The notes: generated by a model not told the origin, from the sequence alone. Positions 1 through 6,590 are shown, counted from the stretch's first letter. The stretch: DNA of 13,977 nt from Legionellales bacterium UBA4759 (GCA_002403515.1 DHHZ01000106.1:1-13977); one strand, 5' to 3'. A program made the numbers and translations.

Positions 1-17
1 TGAAATTCTCGCCCGCT

Positions 18-326
18 TCATTCTTTAATCAGTTTTTCAGTCTCTTTGGATGGAGCAAAATCTTTTTCATAACGACTTTTGCTTAAAAATTTTTGATAAT
101 GAGGGCTATTGATGTCATAAACATCTTGTGCCAACTTGATTAATGATTCTTCATTTCTTAATTTTAAACGTATGATAATTTCTAATGTTTGTTCTGGGGG
201 ACAAGGGCTCATTAAGCTTGCCTGTTGTAACAAATACAACTCAGGACTGAATATCTTGGCATGAGCATTTAATGTGCAAATAACAATAGAACTGAGTATA
301 AGATTACTTTTTTTGAATATGTACAT
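18..326 (-). pseudogene. Pro-kumamolisin (S53 peptidase) propeptide, cut short by TGA
   Basis: The 102-residue frame starts with a signal peptide (Lys5-Lys6, hydrophobic core, likely cleavage after Ala-His-Ala at 23). It then shows the activation-domain pattern of S53 serine-carboxyl peptidases: a helix ending in LAQDVYDINSPHYQKFLS, then FAPS and a short helix. S53 enzymes are made as proproteins whose propeptide folds and inhibits the catalytic domain, so a propeptide alone cannot be a protease. The stop is TGA at 18-20, where many relatives have Trp (TGG); the remaining 17 bases do not show whether the catalytic part follows. The start at 326 is chosen because AAGGAG lies 5 nt upstream; an in-frame start further upstream (380) would overlap the preceding gene and spoil the signal peptide. 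It is the second gene after the Asp-box gene, 13 bp away. Alternatives are a nonsense-mutated protease or a free propeptide-like inhibitor. Confidence 0.68.
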
Positions 327-331
327 AAGCG

Positions 332-337
332 CTCCTT
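332..337 (-). promoter_or_regulatory. Ribosome binding site of the S53 propeptide gene
   Basis: On the minus strand this reads AAGGAG, 5 nt before the ATG at 326. It fixes that start and lies in the 13-bp gap after the stop of the upstream Asp-box gene, which supports co-transcription. Confidence 0.75.
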
Positions 338-339
338 GC

Positions 340-1509
340 TTATTGGAAAAGAAATAAGCTATTGATTGGACTATAACCAAGAAAACCTAAATTTTCGCCA
401 CTGGATAAAGAGAAAACATGACCATTTTGCGAACCAGCATAAATGATGCTCGCATCAGAATTTACAAATAGGGTATAGGTAATCCAAGACAAAAAAGTCC
501 AAACAGGATTAGCACTTAGCCCATCGCTGTAATAGGCATTCTCATAATTAATAATGCCAGAGATGGTTTGTCTGGTATTTACATAAAATTTGCCATTGGC
601 AACAAAGATATTTTGAACAGGTGTTGAACTTGACGCCTCAGGACCTACAACAAGACTCCAGCTGCCGCCATTATTGTTTGAGGTATAGATATTCCCATTT
701 TGGCTAGCCACATATAAATTTGAGTTATCAACAAAAAGCCCATTTGCTGAACCTGTGCCTGGTTGGGTCGAAGTTGGCGTCCAACTTTGTCCAAAGTTAT
801 CTGAATAAAAAACTTTACCTTCAGGTGTTGTTATATAAATTCTTTGATTTTCTGTGACATCAATACTATTGATAGCACTAGCTCCGCTTGGAATATTTGA
901 GGATTTCCAAGAACGTCCATTGTTATCTGAATAATATACTCGCCCATCGGAACTGCCGACATAAACATATCTTCTGATTGAAAAAATGCTATTTATAGCA
1001 TTCCCATTGGATGGTGTCGTACCTGCAGTCCAAGTGACGCCATCATCGTATGAAAAATAAAATAAACCACTTTGAGTTCCTGCGTACCAAGTTCTTGAAC
1101 GAAAAAGTAAATCAATATTCAATTGATCATTGGTGCTCGGTTGGTAACATTCAAGTGTGCTTTGAGCATCGCATACGATAGGTCCACCATGAATAGGGCT
1201 TGTTAACGCTTGGCCATCGATTATTAAACTTAGGGTACATGATTGGAGATAATTTAAAGTAAATGTATTTGAACAATTCCCAGATTCAGTCAGTTGAGTT
1301 ACACCATAAATTGGAAGCATTCTCAGAGTGTGTGAGCGGTGAGAATGATTGGTGACGGTATATTTAACTATGACTTCATTGTTGGTTGTCACTGAAACAT
1401 TTGGGGGGTAGTTTGAGTCAGGCGTTAATGTCCAAACAGGTTGACCTGCATGACTTAAAGAGGATAATAGAAAAACAATCCATAGCCTCAAAATAATTTT
1501 AGCTTGCAT
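340..1509 (-). CDS. Exported Asp-box (BNR-type) beta-propeller protein
   Basis: This is a 389-residue protein with a Sec signal peptide (cleavage likely after Ser-His-Ala, residue 21). Residues ~25-135 form a beta-rich Ig-like domain with four cysteines (79, 91, 113, 121) that could make two disulfides. After it come repeats of about 41 residues with Asp-box signatures S-x-D/N-x-G-x-x-W: SYDDGVTW (153-160), SDNNGRSW (194-201), SDNFGQSW (236-243) and SNNNGGSW (277-284), plus weaker copies towards the C-terminus. Asp boxes sit on beta-hairpins of propellers in sialidases, sortilin-like receptors and many secreted binding proteins. No catalytic sialidase arginine triad is evident, so a binding role is more likely than glycosidase activity. 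The sequence before the ATG gives only a weak Shine-Dalgarno. It is the first gene of a pair with the S53 propeptide gene. The exact ligand is unknown. Confidence 0.85.
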   Translation of the reverse strand: MQAKIILRLWIVFLLSSLSHAGQPVWTLTPDSNYPPNVSVTTNNEVIVKYTVTNHSHRSHTLRMLPIYGVTQLTESGNCSNTFTLNYLQSCTLSLIIDGQALTSPIHGGPIVCDAQSTLECYQPSTNDQLNIDLLFRSRTWYAGTQSGLFYFSYDDGVTWTAGTTPSNGNAINSIFSIRRYVYVGSSDGRVYYSDNNGRSWKSSNIPSGASAINSIDVTENQRIYITTPEGKVFYSDNFGQSWTPTSTQPGTGSANGLFVDNSNLYVASQNGNIYTSNNNGGSWSLVVGPEASSSTPVQNIFVANGKFYVNTRQTISGIINYENAYYSDGLSANPVWTFLSWITYTLFVNSDASIIYAGSQNGHVFSLSSGENLGFLGYSPINSLFLFQ

Positions 1510-1551
1510 TTGATATCCATTTTAAATGTATTTCCTTAATCATTAATGCAA

Positions 1552-1580
1552 ATCATGCTTGAAATTTAAGATATTCTCAA
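1552..1580 (-). promoter_or_regulatory. Candidate sigma70 promoter for the Asp-box/S53 pair
   Basis: On the minus strand TTGAGA (1575-1580) and CATGAT (1552-1557) are separated by 17 nt and lie upstream of the start at 1509. The -35 matches 5 of 6 bases and the -10 only 4 of 6, so it is a moderate candidate. Confidence 0.33.
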
Positions 1581-1616
1581 GACATGAAGATTCTCTGAAT
1601 AAGTAAATGAGGCATA

Positions 1617-1635
1617 GGACCACAAAATGTAGTCC
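1617..1635 (-). terminator. Hairpin downstream of the helicase gene
   Basis: The minus-strand transcript can form GGACUACA-UUU-UGUGGUCC, an 8-bp stem with one G-U pair, starting 19 nt after the helicase stop codon. No clear U-tract follows, so termination efficiency is uncertain. Confidence 0.4.
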
Positions 1636-1654
1636 CAATCCTATTAAAATGAAT

Positions 1655-2863
1655 TTAACGTTTATTTACAAATTTGCGTGCTTTGGGTTTTCTTTTTAAA
1701 GCATTTGGGTTTGTGCTTGAGGGTAGGTGGTGTTCGGGATAGAAATCTTCAATTTCTTCACGTGCTATGGTTCTTTTAAGTAAAGTTTCAATAGCTTTTA
1801 GATTTGGGAATTCATCAGCACAAACCAAAGAAATTGCATGTCCTGCACGACCAGCTCGACCAGTCCTTCCAATTCGGTGCACATAATCTTCTGCCACTTG
1901 CGGAAGTTCATAGTTGATAACCAAATCTAGGCCATGAATATCAATACCTCGTGATGCAATATCTGTTGCGATAAGAAAAGGTATTTTACCGCTTTTAAAT
2001 GACTCTAGTGCTTTTATACGTTGAGCTTGGGTTTTGTCACCATGGATAGCCATTGATTCAATACCTTGCACATGAAGACTTTTTACCAGCTTATTGGCTG
2101 CATGCTTGGTTTTGGTAAAAACAAGTGCTTGTTTGTATTTTTTGTCTAATAATATTTTGCAAAGCAATGCAGTTTTTTTAGCTTTATCAACAGGATGGAG
2201 TTTATGTTTTACTGTAGTAGCTGTTTGATTAACTGGTGTTGTTTGAACTTCTATTGGATTTATCATGAATTGACGAGAAAGCTTGCGAATATCATCTGTC
2301 ATGGTGGCAGAGAACAAAAGAGTTTGTCGATTTTTTGGCATTAACTGAACTATGCGACGAATATCATGAATAAATCCCATATCTAGCATTCGGTCTGCCT
2401 CATCTAGGACAAGGGTTTTTACCGCATGAAATTTGATGCAATTTTGTTGGTATAAATCCATTAAACGTCCAGGTGTTGCAATAAGCACTTCTGTACCAGA
2501 ACGTAATCGCATCATTTGAGGGTTAATTTTAACGCCACCATAGACACACGTAACACGAATTCGTAAATAGCTCGCATATGATTTCATGTGTTCAAATATC
2601 TGAATAGCAAGTTCTCGTGTTGGGGCTAGGATGATAGCCTTGCAGGTATTGCTTTCTGCTCTTGTCTCTTGACTGAGTTGGTCTAAGATGGGTAGACCAA
2701 AAGCAGCTGTTTTACCAGTGCCGGTTTGAGCAAGTCCAATAACATCCTTTTGCTTTAGTGCCAATGGGATGGTTTTCGCTTGAATGGGGGTAGGTTCTTC
2801 AAAACCAATTTCTTGTAGTTTTTGTAGGAGTGCTGGATTTAAATCTAAGTTGGAGAATGACAT
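1655..2863 (-). CDS. rhlE: DEAD-box ATP-dependent RNA helicase, RhlE type
   Basis: This is a 402-residue cytoplasmic RNA helicase that uses ATP to unwind short RNA duplexes, usually in ribosome assembly and RNA decay. All core motifs are present: Q motif with F-E-E-P-T-P-I-Q (21-28), Walker A AQTGTGKT (45-52), PTRELA (81-86), TPGR (130-133), DEAD (154-157), SAT (185-187), ATDIASRGID (about 299-308) and HRIGRTGRAG (about 329-338). The start MSFSNLDLNP at 2863 matches the usual RhlE N-terminus; the open frame runs 56 codons further upstream (to 3031), but that stretch is unlike the family and overlaps the peptide gene. The C-terminal tail is short and basic (KRKPKARKF), as in compact RhlE proteins rather than the long-tailed CsdA/DeaD. 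It appears to be monocistronic with its own promoter. Subfamily naming is likely but not proven. Confidence 0.92.
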   Translation of the reverse strand: MSFSNLDLNPALLQKLQEIGFEEPTPIQAKTIPLALKQKDVIGLAQTGTGKTAAFGLPILDQLSQETRAESNTCKAIILAPTRELAIQIFEHMKSYASYLRIRVTCVYGGVKINPQMMRLRSGTEVLIATPGRLMDLYQQNCIKFHAVKTLVLDEADRMLDMGFIHDIRRIVQLMPKNRQTLLFSATMTDDIRKLSRQFMINPIEVQTTPVNQTATTVKHKLHPVDKAKKTALLCKILLDKKYKQALVFTKTKHAANKLVKSLHVQGIESMAIHGDKTQAQRIKALESFKSGKIPFLIATDIASRGIDIHGLDLVINYELPQVAEDYVHRIGRTGRAGRAGHAISLVCADEFPNLKAIETLLKRTIAREEIEDFYPEHHLPSSTNPNALKRKPKARKFVNKR

Positions 2864-2891
2864 CTTGAATTTCTTTAAATGAGTTTGACAC

Positions 2892-2922
2892 ATTATACAC
2901 GAAATTGTACATCTTGTTGCAA
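2892..2922 (-). promoter_or_regulatory. rhlE: Candidate promoter of the helicase gene
   Basis: On the minus strand a perfect TATAAT (2892-2897) lies 28 nt upstream of the ATG at 2863. TTGCAA (2917-2922) is a possible -35 with a long 19-nt spacer. The -35 element falls in a small inverted repeat (TTGCAAT-TTTT-ATTGCAA, 2917-2934). The distance to the start agrees with the chosen start codon. Confidence 0.45.
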
Positions 2923-3000
2923 TTTTTATTGCAAGTGTCATTAATGCATTAAAATATTTAGATTCATTATATTTTTGATTATGATATGCACAAGAAATGG

Positions 3001-3023
3001 GGACACCCTTTAGTAACGTGTCC
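3001..3023 (-). terminator. Hairpin enclosing the stop codon of the six-cysteine peptide gene
   Basis: GGACAC (3001-3006) and GTGTCC (3018-3023) are perfect inverted arms with an 11-nt loop that contains the TAA stop (3010-3012). There is no U-tract. It may act as a weak terminator or protect the 3' end. Confidence 0.35.
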
Positions 3024-3215
3024 AAATGCAAGTTGTTTTACCATAAGCTGTTCCGCAACTGCATTTTAATTTACGACCGTCTGAATCTTGACAGAAAGAA
3101 CCTGGAGTAGTCCCTACGCATGAGGCCGATACTTTACATAACGCATAAGCATTAGAGCCCCCAATAAAAAGAACACTAAGTGCGCTATAAATTAGAACCG
3201 CTGCAATTTTTTCAT
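3010..3215 (-). pseudogene. Small exported six-cysteine peptide, frameshifted in an A6 run
   Basis: From the AAGGAG-preceded ATG at 3215 the frame reads MKKLQRF and stops. If the A6 run (3207-3212) had seven A, it would read MKKIAAVLIYSALSV..., a clear signal peptide ending in Asn-Ala-Tyr-Ala, followed by a mature part of about 42 residues with six cysteines (27, 33, 42, 52, 54, 63 of 68) and ending CIWTRY. Six evenly used cysteines in an exported peptide suggest three disulfides formed in the periplasm or outside. No enzyme or toxin family is recognised. The shifted frame has no ATG, GTG or TTG start upstream before a stop, so a new start does not rescue it. Promoter, Shine-Dalgarno and coding sequence all look well kept, so the deletion is recent, an error, or bypassed by slippage. 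A second ATG at 3218 is only 3 nt from the Shine-Dalgarno and is less likely. Confidence 0.72.
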
Positions 3216-3221
3216 CATAAA

Positions 3222-3227
3222 CTCCTT
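3222..3227 (-). promoter_or_regulatory. Ribosome binding site of the six-cysteine peptide gene
   Basis: On the minus strand this reads AAGGAG, 6 nt before the ATG at 3215 and 3 nt before the ATG at 3218. It favours the second ATG and shows that a real gene start lies here although the downstream frame is broken. Confidence 0.75.
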
Positions 3228-3283
3228 GTGCCGATTGAACTTCTTGTTCCAGTTGTATATAAACTTATGAACTGTGCGTTTTA

Positions 3284-3311
3284 AGTATAGTAATCAAATA
3301 TTTGATGTCAA
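3284..3311 (-). promoter_or_regulatory. Strong sigma70-like promoter of the six-cysteine peptide gene
   Basis: On the minus strand a perfect -35 TTGACA (3306-3311) is followed by a 16-nt spacer and a -10 TATACT (3284-3289). This is the best promoter match in the window. Transcription would start near 3277, giving a leader of about 60 nt before the ATG at 3215. Confidence 0.7.
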
Positions 3312-3317
3312 ATTTGA
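3293..3317. promoter_or_regulatory. Tandem palindromic operator candidate
   Basis: Two perfect palindromes share the half-site TCAAA: ATCAAATATTTGAT (3293-3306) and TCAAATTTGA (3308-3317). The first fills the promoter spacer and the second covers the -35 box of the minus-strand promoter. Their centres are 13 bp apart. A dimeric repressor bound here would block RNA polymerase. The start of the divergent glycosyltransferase gene lies about 50-80 bp away, so it could be affected too. Confidence 0.5.
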
Positions 3318-3334
3318 AGCCAAAAAATGTTGTG

Positions 3335-3363
3335 TTGCGAGTAATTTTTTTTTGTCTTAAAAT
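3335..3363 (+). promoter_or_regulatory. Candidate promoter of the glycosyltransferase pair
   Basis: TTGCGA (3335-3340), a 17-nt spacer and TAAAAT (3358-3363) resemble a sigma70 promoter. Transcription would start near 3370, just after the GTG at 3367, which argues for translation starting further downstream or for a leaderless mRNA. Confidence 0.4.
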
Positions 3364-3366
3364 GTT

Positions 3367-4137
3367 GTGCAAAAGAGCCATCAAGGATTTAAACTGAATA
3401 CGTCTATAAGAGAAAAGGTTGTTGTTATTATCCCAACTTATAATGAGAGTATGGTCATCACTGAAACTATTCAATTGGTTTTTGATGAAACCAGTTCAAT
3501 TATGAATGAATTTGATGTACATATTTTAATATTTGATAGTGCTTCAACAGACAATACTCAAGAAATTATTAAATCATTGCAATTAAAATACACCCATTTG
3601 CATTTGCAAACCGAGAGTCAAAAGACAGGACTTGGTTCTGCTTATCATCAAGCCATGAATCATGCTGTGCATGTTTTAGGCGCAGATATCGTGGTGGAAT
3701 TTGATGCTGATTTATCTCATCAGCCCCAATATCTTGTCCCTATGCTAAAACTTATTAAGAGTTGCGATGTCGTAGTTGGTAGCCGATATATTGAAGGCGG
3801 TGGTATACCTGATAATTGGGGATGGCAACGTAAAGCGCTCTCCAAATTTGGAAATATCTTAATTAAAAACGTATTAAAAGTTCCTTATTTCGATTTAACC
3901 AGCGGCTTTAGAATGGTTCGAAGAAATGCATTAGTTAAGGCTTTACCCAATCAATTCATCTCTTCTCAATTTGCTTACAAAATTGAGTTATATTGGCATC
4001 TATACCATCAGGGCGCTCATATTTTTGAATATCCCATTCAATTTATTGATAGAACTCAGGGTGAAAGTAAATTGCCCAAAGGTAGTGTGGTTGACTCTTT
4101 AAAAGTGTTATTTGAATTGGCAAAAAAATCACAATGA
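3367..4137 (+). CDS. Polyprenyl-phosphate glycosyltransferase, GT2 family (DPM1-like)
   Basis: This is a soluble GT-A transferase of up to 256 residues, predicted to move a sugar (mannose in the DPM1 branch) from a nucleotide donor to a polyprenyl phosphate on the cytoplasmic side of the membrane. Visible motifs are the nucleotide-binding strand VVVIIPTYNE (18-27), FDSASTDNT (56-64), metal-binding D-A-D in EFDADLSHQP (111-120), VVGSRYIEGG (136-145) and DLTSGFRMV (176-184). There is no C-terminal membrane domain, unlike GtrB/ArnC, and the length matches short DPM1 forms. GTG 3367 is the only conventional start before the first motif, but it has no Shine-Dalgarno. CTG at 3394 has AAGGA 6 nt upstream and would give a 247-residue protein. 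Its stop overlaps the next gene's ATG (ATGA), so the two are translationally coupled and probably act in one pathway. Sugar identity is not certain. Confidence 0.88.
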   Translation: MQKSHQGFKLNTSIREKVVVIIPTYNESMVITETIQLVFDETSSIMNEFDVHILIFDSASTDNTQEIIKSLQLKYTHLHLQTESQKTGLGSAYHQAMNHAVHVLGADIVVEFDADLSHQPQYLVPMLKLIKSCDVVVGSRYIEGGGIPDNWGWQRKALSKFGNILIKNVLKVPYFDLTSGFRMVRRNALVKALPNQFISSQFAYKIELYWHLYHQGAHIFEYPIQFIDRTQGESKLPKGSVVDSLKVLFELAKKSQ

Positions 4138-5591
4138 TTCTTACAAATAAAAAAATTTTCTCAATTGTTACATTCATTATCTTAATCAAATTGATATGGA
4201 TGAGTTTCAATCAAGCCATTGTTGAAGAGGCTTATTATTGGAACTACGCCATTCATTTGGATTTTGGCTATTTAGATCACCCGCCCATGGTAGCAAACAT
4301 GATAGCCATTTCTCGATTTTTATTTGGTGATAATGAATGGGCCATCCGAATTCCGGCATTTTTGTGTTGGTTGGGAACCGCAGGCTTTATGTATCGCTTA
4401 AGTGAGTTGATGGAAGAGGGAACGGGGTATTGCGCTTTATTTTTGATGTCCATATTGCCATTTTTTTTCTTGCAATCGATGTTTATGACCCCAGATTTAC
4501 CCTTGATGTTATTTTGGTCAGCTACTTTGTATTATTGTTATCGCGCAATCGTTCTTGGGCAAACTCATTTATTTTATGTGGCATCTATCACGCTTGGTTT
4601 GGGTTTACTTTCGAAATATACAATTTTTTTGTTGGTGCCTGCGACATTAATACTGATAACGATAGTGCCAGCCTATCGAAAATGGTGGCGTTCTAAAGAG
4701 CTATATTTAGGCGGAGTGTTGGCGCTATTGATATTTTCACCAGTTATCTATTGGAATGCAACGCATGAATGGGCATCATTTGCTTTCCAATCCACTACCC
4801 GTATTCAAGATACACGTCAATTTTGTAGTCATTTGTTTTTTTTATACATTCTTTTTTTTATTTTTCCAGGTGGCATTTATGGACTTTGGTTATTACTGAA
4901 AAAAAAGGAAATCAAGACATACGAGTCATTTATAAAAGTTTATACACTCACACCATTGGCGATTTTTGCAGTCATTAGTATTCATAATCAGATCAAATTC
5001 AATTGGTTGGGGCCGGTGTTTCTGGCTTTTATCCCTTGGCTTTCAGCTTGGCTTAAATCCGGTCAATATCCAAAACATTTATTCAATGTCTTGCTTGGAT
5101 TATTGCCTGCTTATGTGATTGCTATGATGATGATGATTTCAGCTCAACCACCATTGCTTTACCAAAAGCTATTTTTTAAATTTTTCGACTGGCAGGGATT
5201 GGCAATTGAACTCAATCATATCGCTAATCAATACGAGAAAGAGTTTAAAGTAGCGCCTAGATTTCTGGCATTGGATAAATATAATATCAACAGTGAAATG
5301 GTGTTTTATCAACAAAAAGCCCTTGAAAAGAATCTCATTCAAAAAAAATATCCCGTTTTGGGGCAGCACGTTCTCAATTATCCCAGTTTAATGTATAAGT
5401 TTTGGGATGAGTCTTCTCATCATCATGGTGAAAAAGTAATTTTATTAAGTTGGCATGAAGAATACTTAAATGCGCCTAATCTATCTCAGTTTTTGAAATT
5501 TGAGTCCCCTAGACAAAAGATTTTCACCCATGATCCACTTCGACAATACCAATTATTGCCCATGTACTACCAAATCGCGGAGCTTTTGTAA
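4134..5591 (+). CDS. GT39/ArnT-like integral membrane glycosyltransferase (GT-C)
   Basis: This is a 485-residue polytopic protein with many hydrophobic helices and a C-terminal region of about 150 residues that is more soluble and probably periplasmic. After the first helix it has the family signature VEEAYYWNYAIHLDFGYLDH followed by PPM (30-52). In dolichyl-phosphate-mannose and undecaprenyl-phosphate sugar transferases (PMT/ArnT fold) the acidic residue in this first external loop is catalytic; Glu31/Glu32 are the candidates. The family takes a sugar from a polyprenyl-phosphate donor and attaches it to protein, lipid A or another envelope acceptor. The ATG overlaps the stop of the GT2 gene, which very probably makes its donor. 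The acceptor cannot be read from the sequence. A T8 run at 4461-4468 is intact in frame. Confidence 0.85.
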   Translation: MILTNKKIFSIVTFIILIKLIWMSFNQAIVEEAYYWNYAIHLDFGYLDHPPMVANMIAISRFLFGDNEWAIRIPAFLCWLGTAGFMYRLSELMEEGTGYCALFLMSILPFFFLQSMFMTPDLPLMLFWSATLYYCYRAIVLGQTHLFYVASITLGLGLLSKYTIFLLVPATLILITIVPAYRKWWRSKELYLGGVLALLIFSPVIYWNATHEWASFAFQSTTRIQDTRQFCSHLFFLYILFFIFPGGIYGLWLLLKKKEIKTYESFIKVYTLTPLAIFAVISIHNQIKFNWLGPVFLAFIPWLSAWLKSGQYPKHLFNVLLGLLPAYVIAMMMMISAQPPLLYQKLFFKFFDWQGLAIELNHIANQYEKEFKVAPRFLALDKYNINSEMVFYQQKALEKNLIQKKYPVLGQHVLNYPSLMYKFWDESSHHHGEKVILLSWHEEYLNAPNLSQFLKFESPRQKIFTHDPLRQYQLLPMYYQIAELL

Positions 5592-5657
5592 GTAGCACCC
5601 AATGGAGTCTTTAAAAGAGGAAATTGAACAGCATATTTCGCCTTCATTTAAGAAATA

Positions 5658-5700
5658 GATGCATGCATCAGGCGCTTTATTTCAAAAGTTTGGCTATAAT
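5658..5700 (+). promoter_or_regulatory. Candidate activator-dependent promoter of the thioesterase gene
   Basis: A perfect TATAAT (5695-5700) lies 28 nt before the ATG at 5729, but the base set at the -35 position (GCGCTT) is poor. A perfect 12-bp palindrome GATGCATGCATC (5658-5669) is centred about 43 bp before the likely transcription start, where class II activators bind. The -10 box supports 5729 as the start. Confidence 0.4.
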
Positions 5701-5728
5701 CAATTTTTTAAATATTTTTTATTTTAAC

Positions 5729-6130
5729 ATGCATCAATTTAAAAAAAGCATCACCAATATACATCTTGACCGATTTCAGCATGTCAATAATGCCACATAT
5801 CTGACTTTATTAGAGGAAGCCCGATGGGATTTAATCAATTTGGGTGGTTACGGAATTGAACAAATCCAAAAAACGGGTTTGGGTCCTGTGATTTTAGAAA
5901 TTCGAATTTCTTTTTTGAAAGAATTATTATTAGGTGATGAAATCATCATTGAAACGCATTTGATTTCTTATGATAAAAAAATTGCAAAAATGTCTCAAAA
6001 CATCATGCGAAATGGTGTGCTATGTGCAAAAGCTGAATTAACTTTTGGATTATTTGATTTACAAAAGCGCCAATTGGTTTTACCAACCCCAGCATGGTTA
6101 AAAGCTATTGGCTACCAAACGTCCCCATGA
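5729..6130 (+). CDS. 4HBT-family acyl-CoA thioesterase (YbgC/FadM-like)
   Basis: This 133-residue hot-dog fold protein is predicted to hydrolyse acyl-CoA thioesters in the cytoplasm. The active-site segment LDRFQHVNNATYLTLLEEAR (13-32) shows the family pattern D-x-x-x-H-V-N-N-x-x-Y-x-x-x-x-E-E-A-R, with Asp14 as the probable catalytic residue. The strands after it (LEIRISFLKELLLGDEIIIE) fit the central sheet. ATG 5729 is chosen because the family starts just before this motif and a TATAAT lies 28 nt upstream; no good Shine-Dalgarno is seen. A longer frame from TTG 5624, which does have AGAGGA before it, would add 35 residues unlike the family. Its last 26 bases overlap the convergent PEBP gene. 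Substrate is unknown. Confidence 0.85.
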   Translation: MHQFKKSITNIHLDRFQHVNNATYLTLLEEARWDLINLGGYGIEQIQKTGLGPVILEIRISFLKELLLGDEIIIETHLISYDKKIAKMSQNIMRNGVLCAKAELTFGLFDLQKRQLVLPTPAWLKAIGYQTSP

Positions 6131-6590
6131 TTTTTGATTGATGAATAATATGTTTTTCCATGGATTGAATTAATGTTTTTTTGTCAGGTTGGTCTAGGTT
6201 TAGCTTTTTATCTAAAGCATAAAGTTTCAAATAATAATGGTGTGTGCCAATTGGCGGGCATGGACCTTGGTATTTGGTATTTCCCCAACTATTTTTGCCT
6301 GTTGGATAGGGATGATTGACAGACAATGTGTTCTCATTTTCAGAAATATTATAAACAATCCAATGCACCCAATCACCATTGGGTGCATCAGGGTCATCCA
6401 TGATCAAAGCATAAGATTTAGCATGAGGAATAGGACGCCAATGAATGGTTGGTTGAATATCATCTCCTTTACAAGTGCATTCTTTGGGAATGCTCTGATT
6501 ATTTTTAAATGTACAACTTGATAAGCTCAATTCTTCTGAAAATCCCTTAGAGCTTAGTATTAAAAATAAAAGATTGATGAGTTTGTTCAT
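6105..6590 (-). CDS. Exported YbhB/YbcL-type PEBP (Raf-kinase-inhibitor-like) protein
   Basis: This is a 161-residue protein with a short signal peptide (MNKLINLLFLILSSKGFS, cleavage near 18). The phosphatidylethanolamine-binding-protein ligand pocket is recognisable from GDDIQPTIHW (42-51), DDPDAP (65-70), WVHWIVYN (74-81) and YQGPCPPIGTHHY (107-119). The family binds small anionic ligands; bacterial members have no firmly known reaction. Cys26, Cys38, Cys40 and Cys111 could form disulfides in the periplasm. The start codon lacks a good Shine-Dalgarno, but the signal peptide fits this start. It is divergent from the CoA-binding gene and converges on the thioesterase gene with a 26-bp overlap of coding ends. 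Confidence 0.88.
   Translation of the reverse strand: MNKLINLLFLILSSKGFSEELSLSSCTFKNNQSIPKECTCKGDDIQPTIHWRPIPHAKSYALIMDDPDAPNGDWVHWIVYNISENENTLSVNHPYPTGKNSWGNTKYQGPCPPIGTHHYYLKLYALDKKLNLDQPDKKTLIQSMEKHIIHQSKIMGTFGSQ

Noticed and set aside
2917..2934. Inverted repeat TTGCAAT-TTTT-ATTGCAA as a terminator
   Set aside because: No U-tract follows on either strand and it overlaps the likely helicase -35 box, so it is at best a regulatory site.
2864..3031. Longer start for the helicase (56 extra residues)
   Set aside because: The extension is cysteine-rich and unlike RhlE, overlaps the six-cysteine peptide gene, and would place the promoter with TATAAT at 2892 inside the coding region.
3265..3474. 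Minus-strand 69-residue open frame over the start of the GT2 gene
   Set aside because: It is antisense to the conserved nucleotide-binding motif of the transferase and has no recognisable features.
5624..5728. TTG start with AGAGGA giving a 35-residue N-terminal extension of the thioesterase
   Set aside because: The 4HBT fold starts right at ATG 5729, the extension has no family similarity and a TATAAT lies inside it.
6237..6521. Plus-strand 94-residue frame inside the PEBP gene
   Set aside because: It is antisense to a clear PEBP coding sequence and shows no signal, motif or Shine-Dalgarno.
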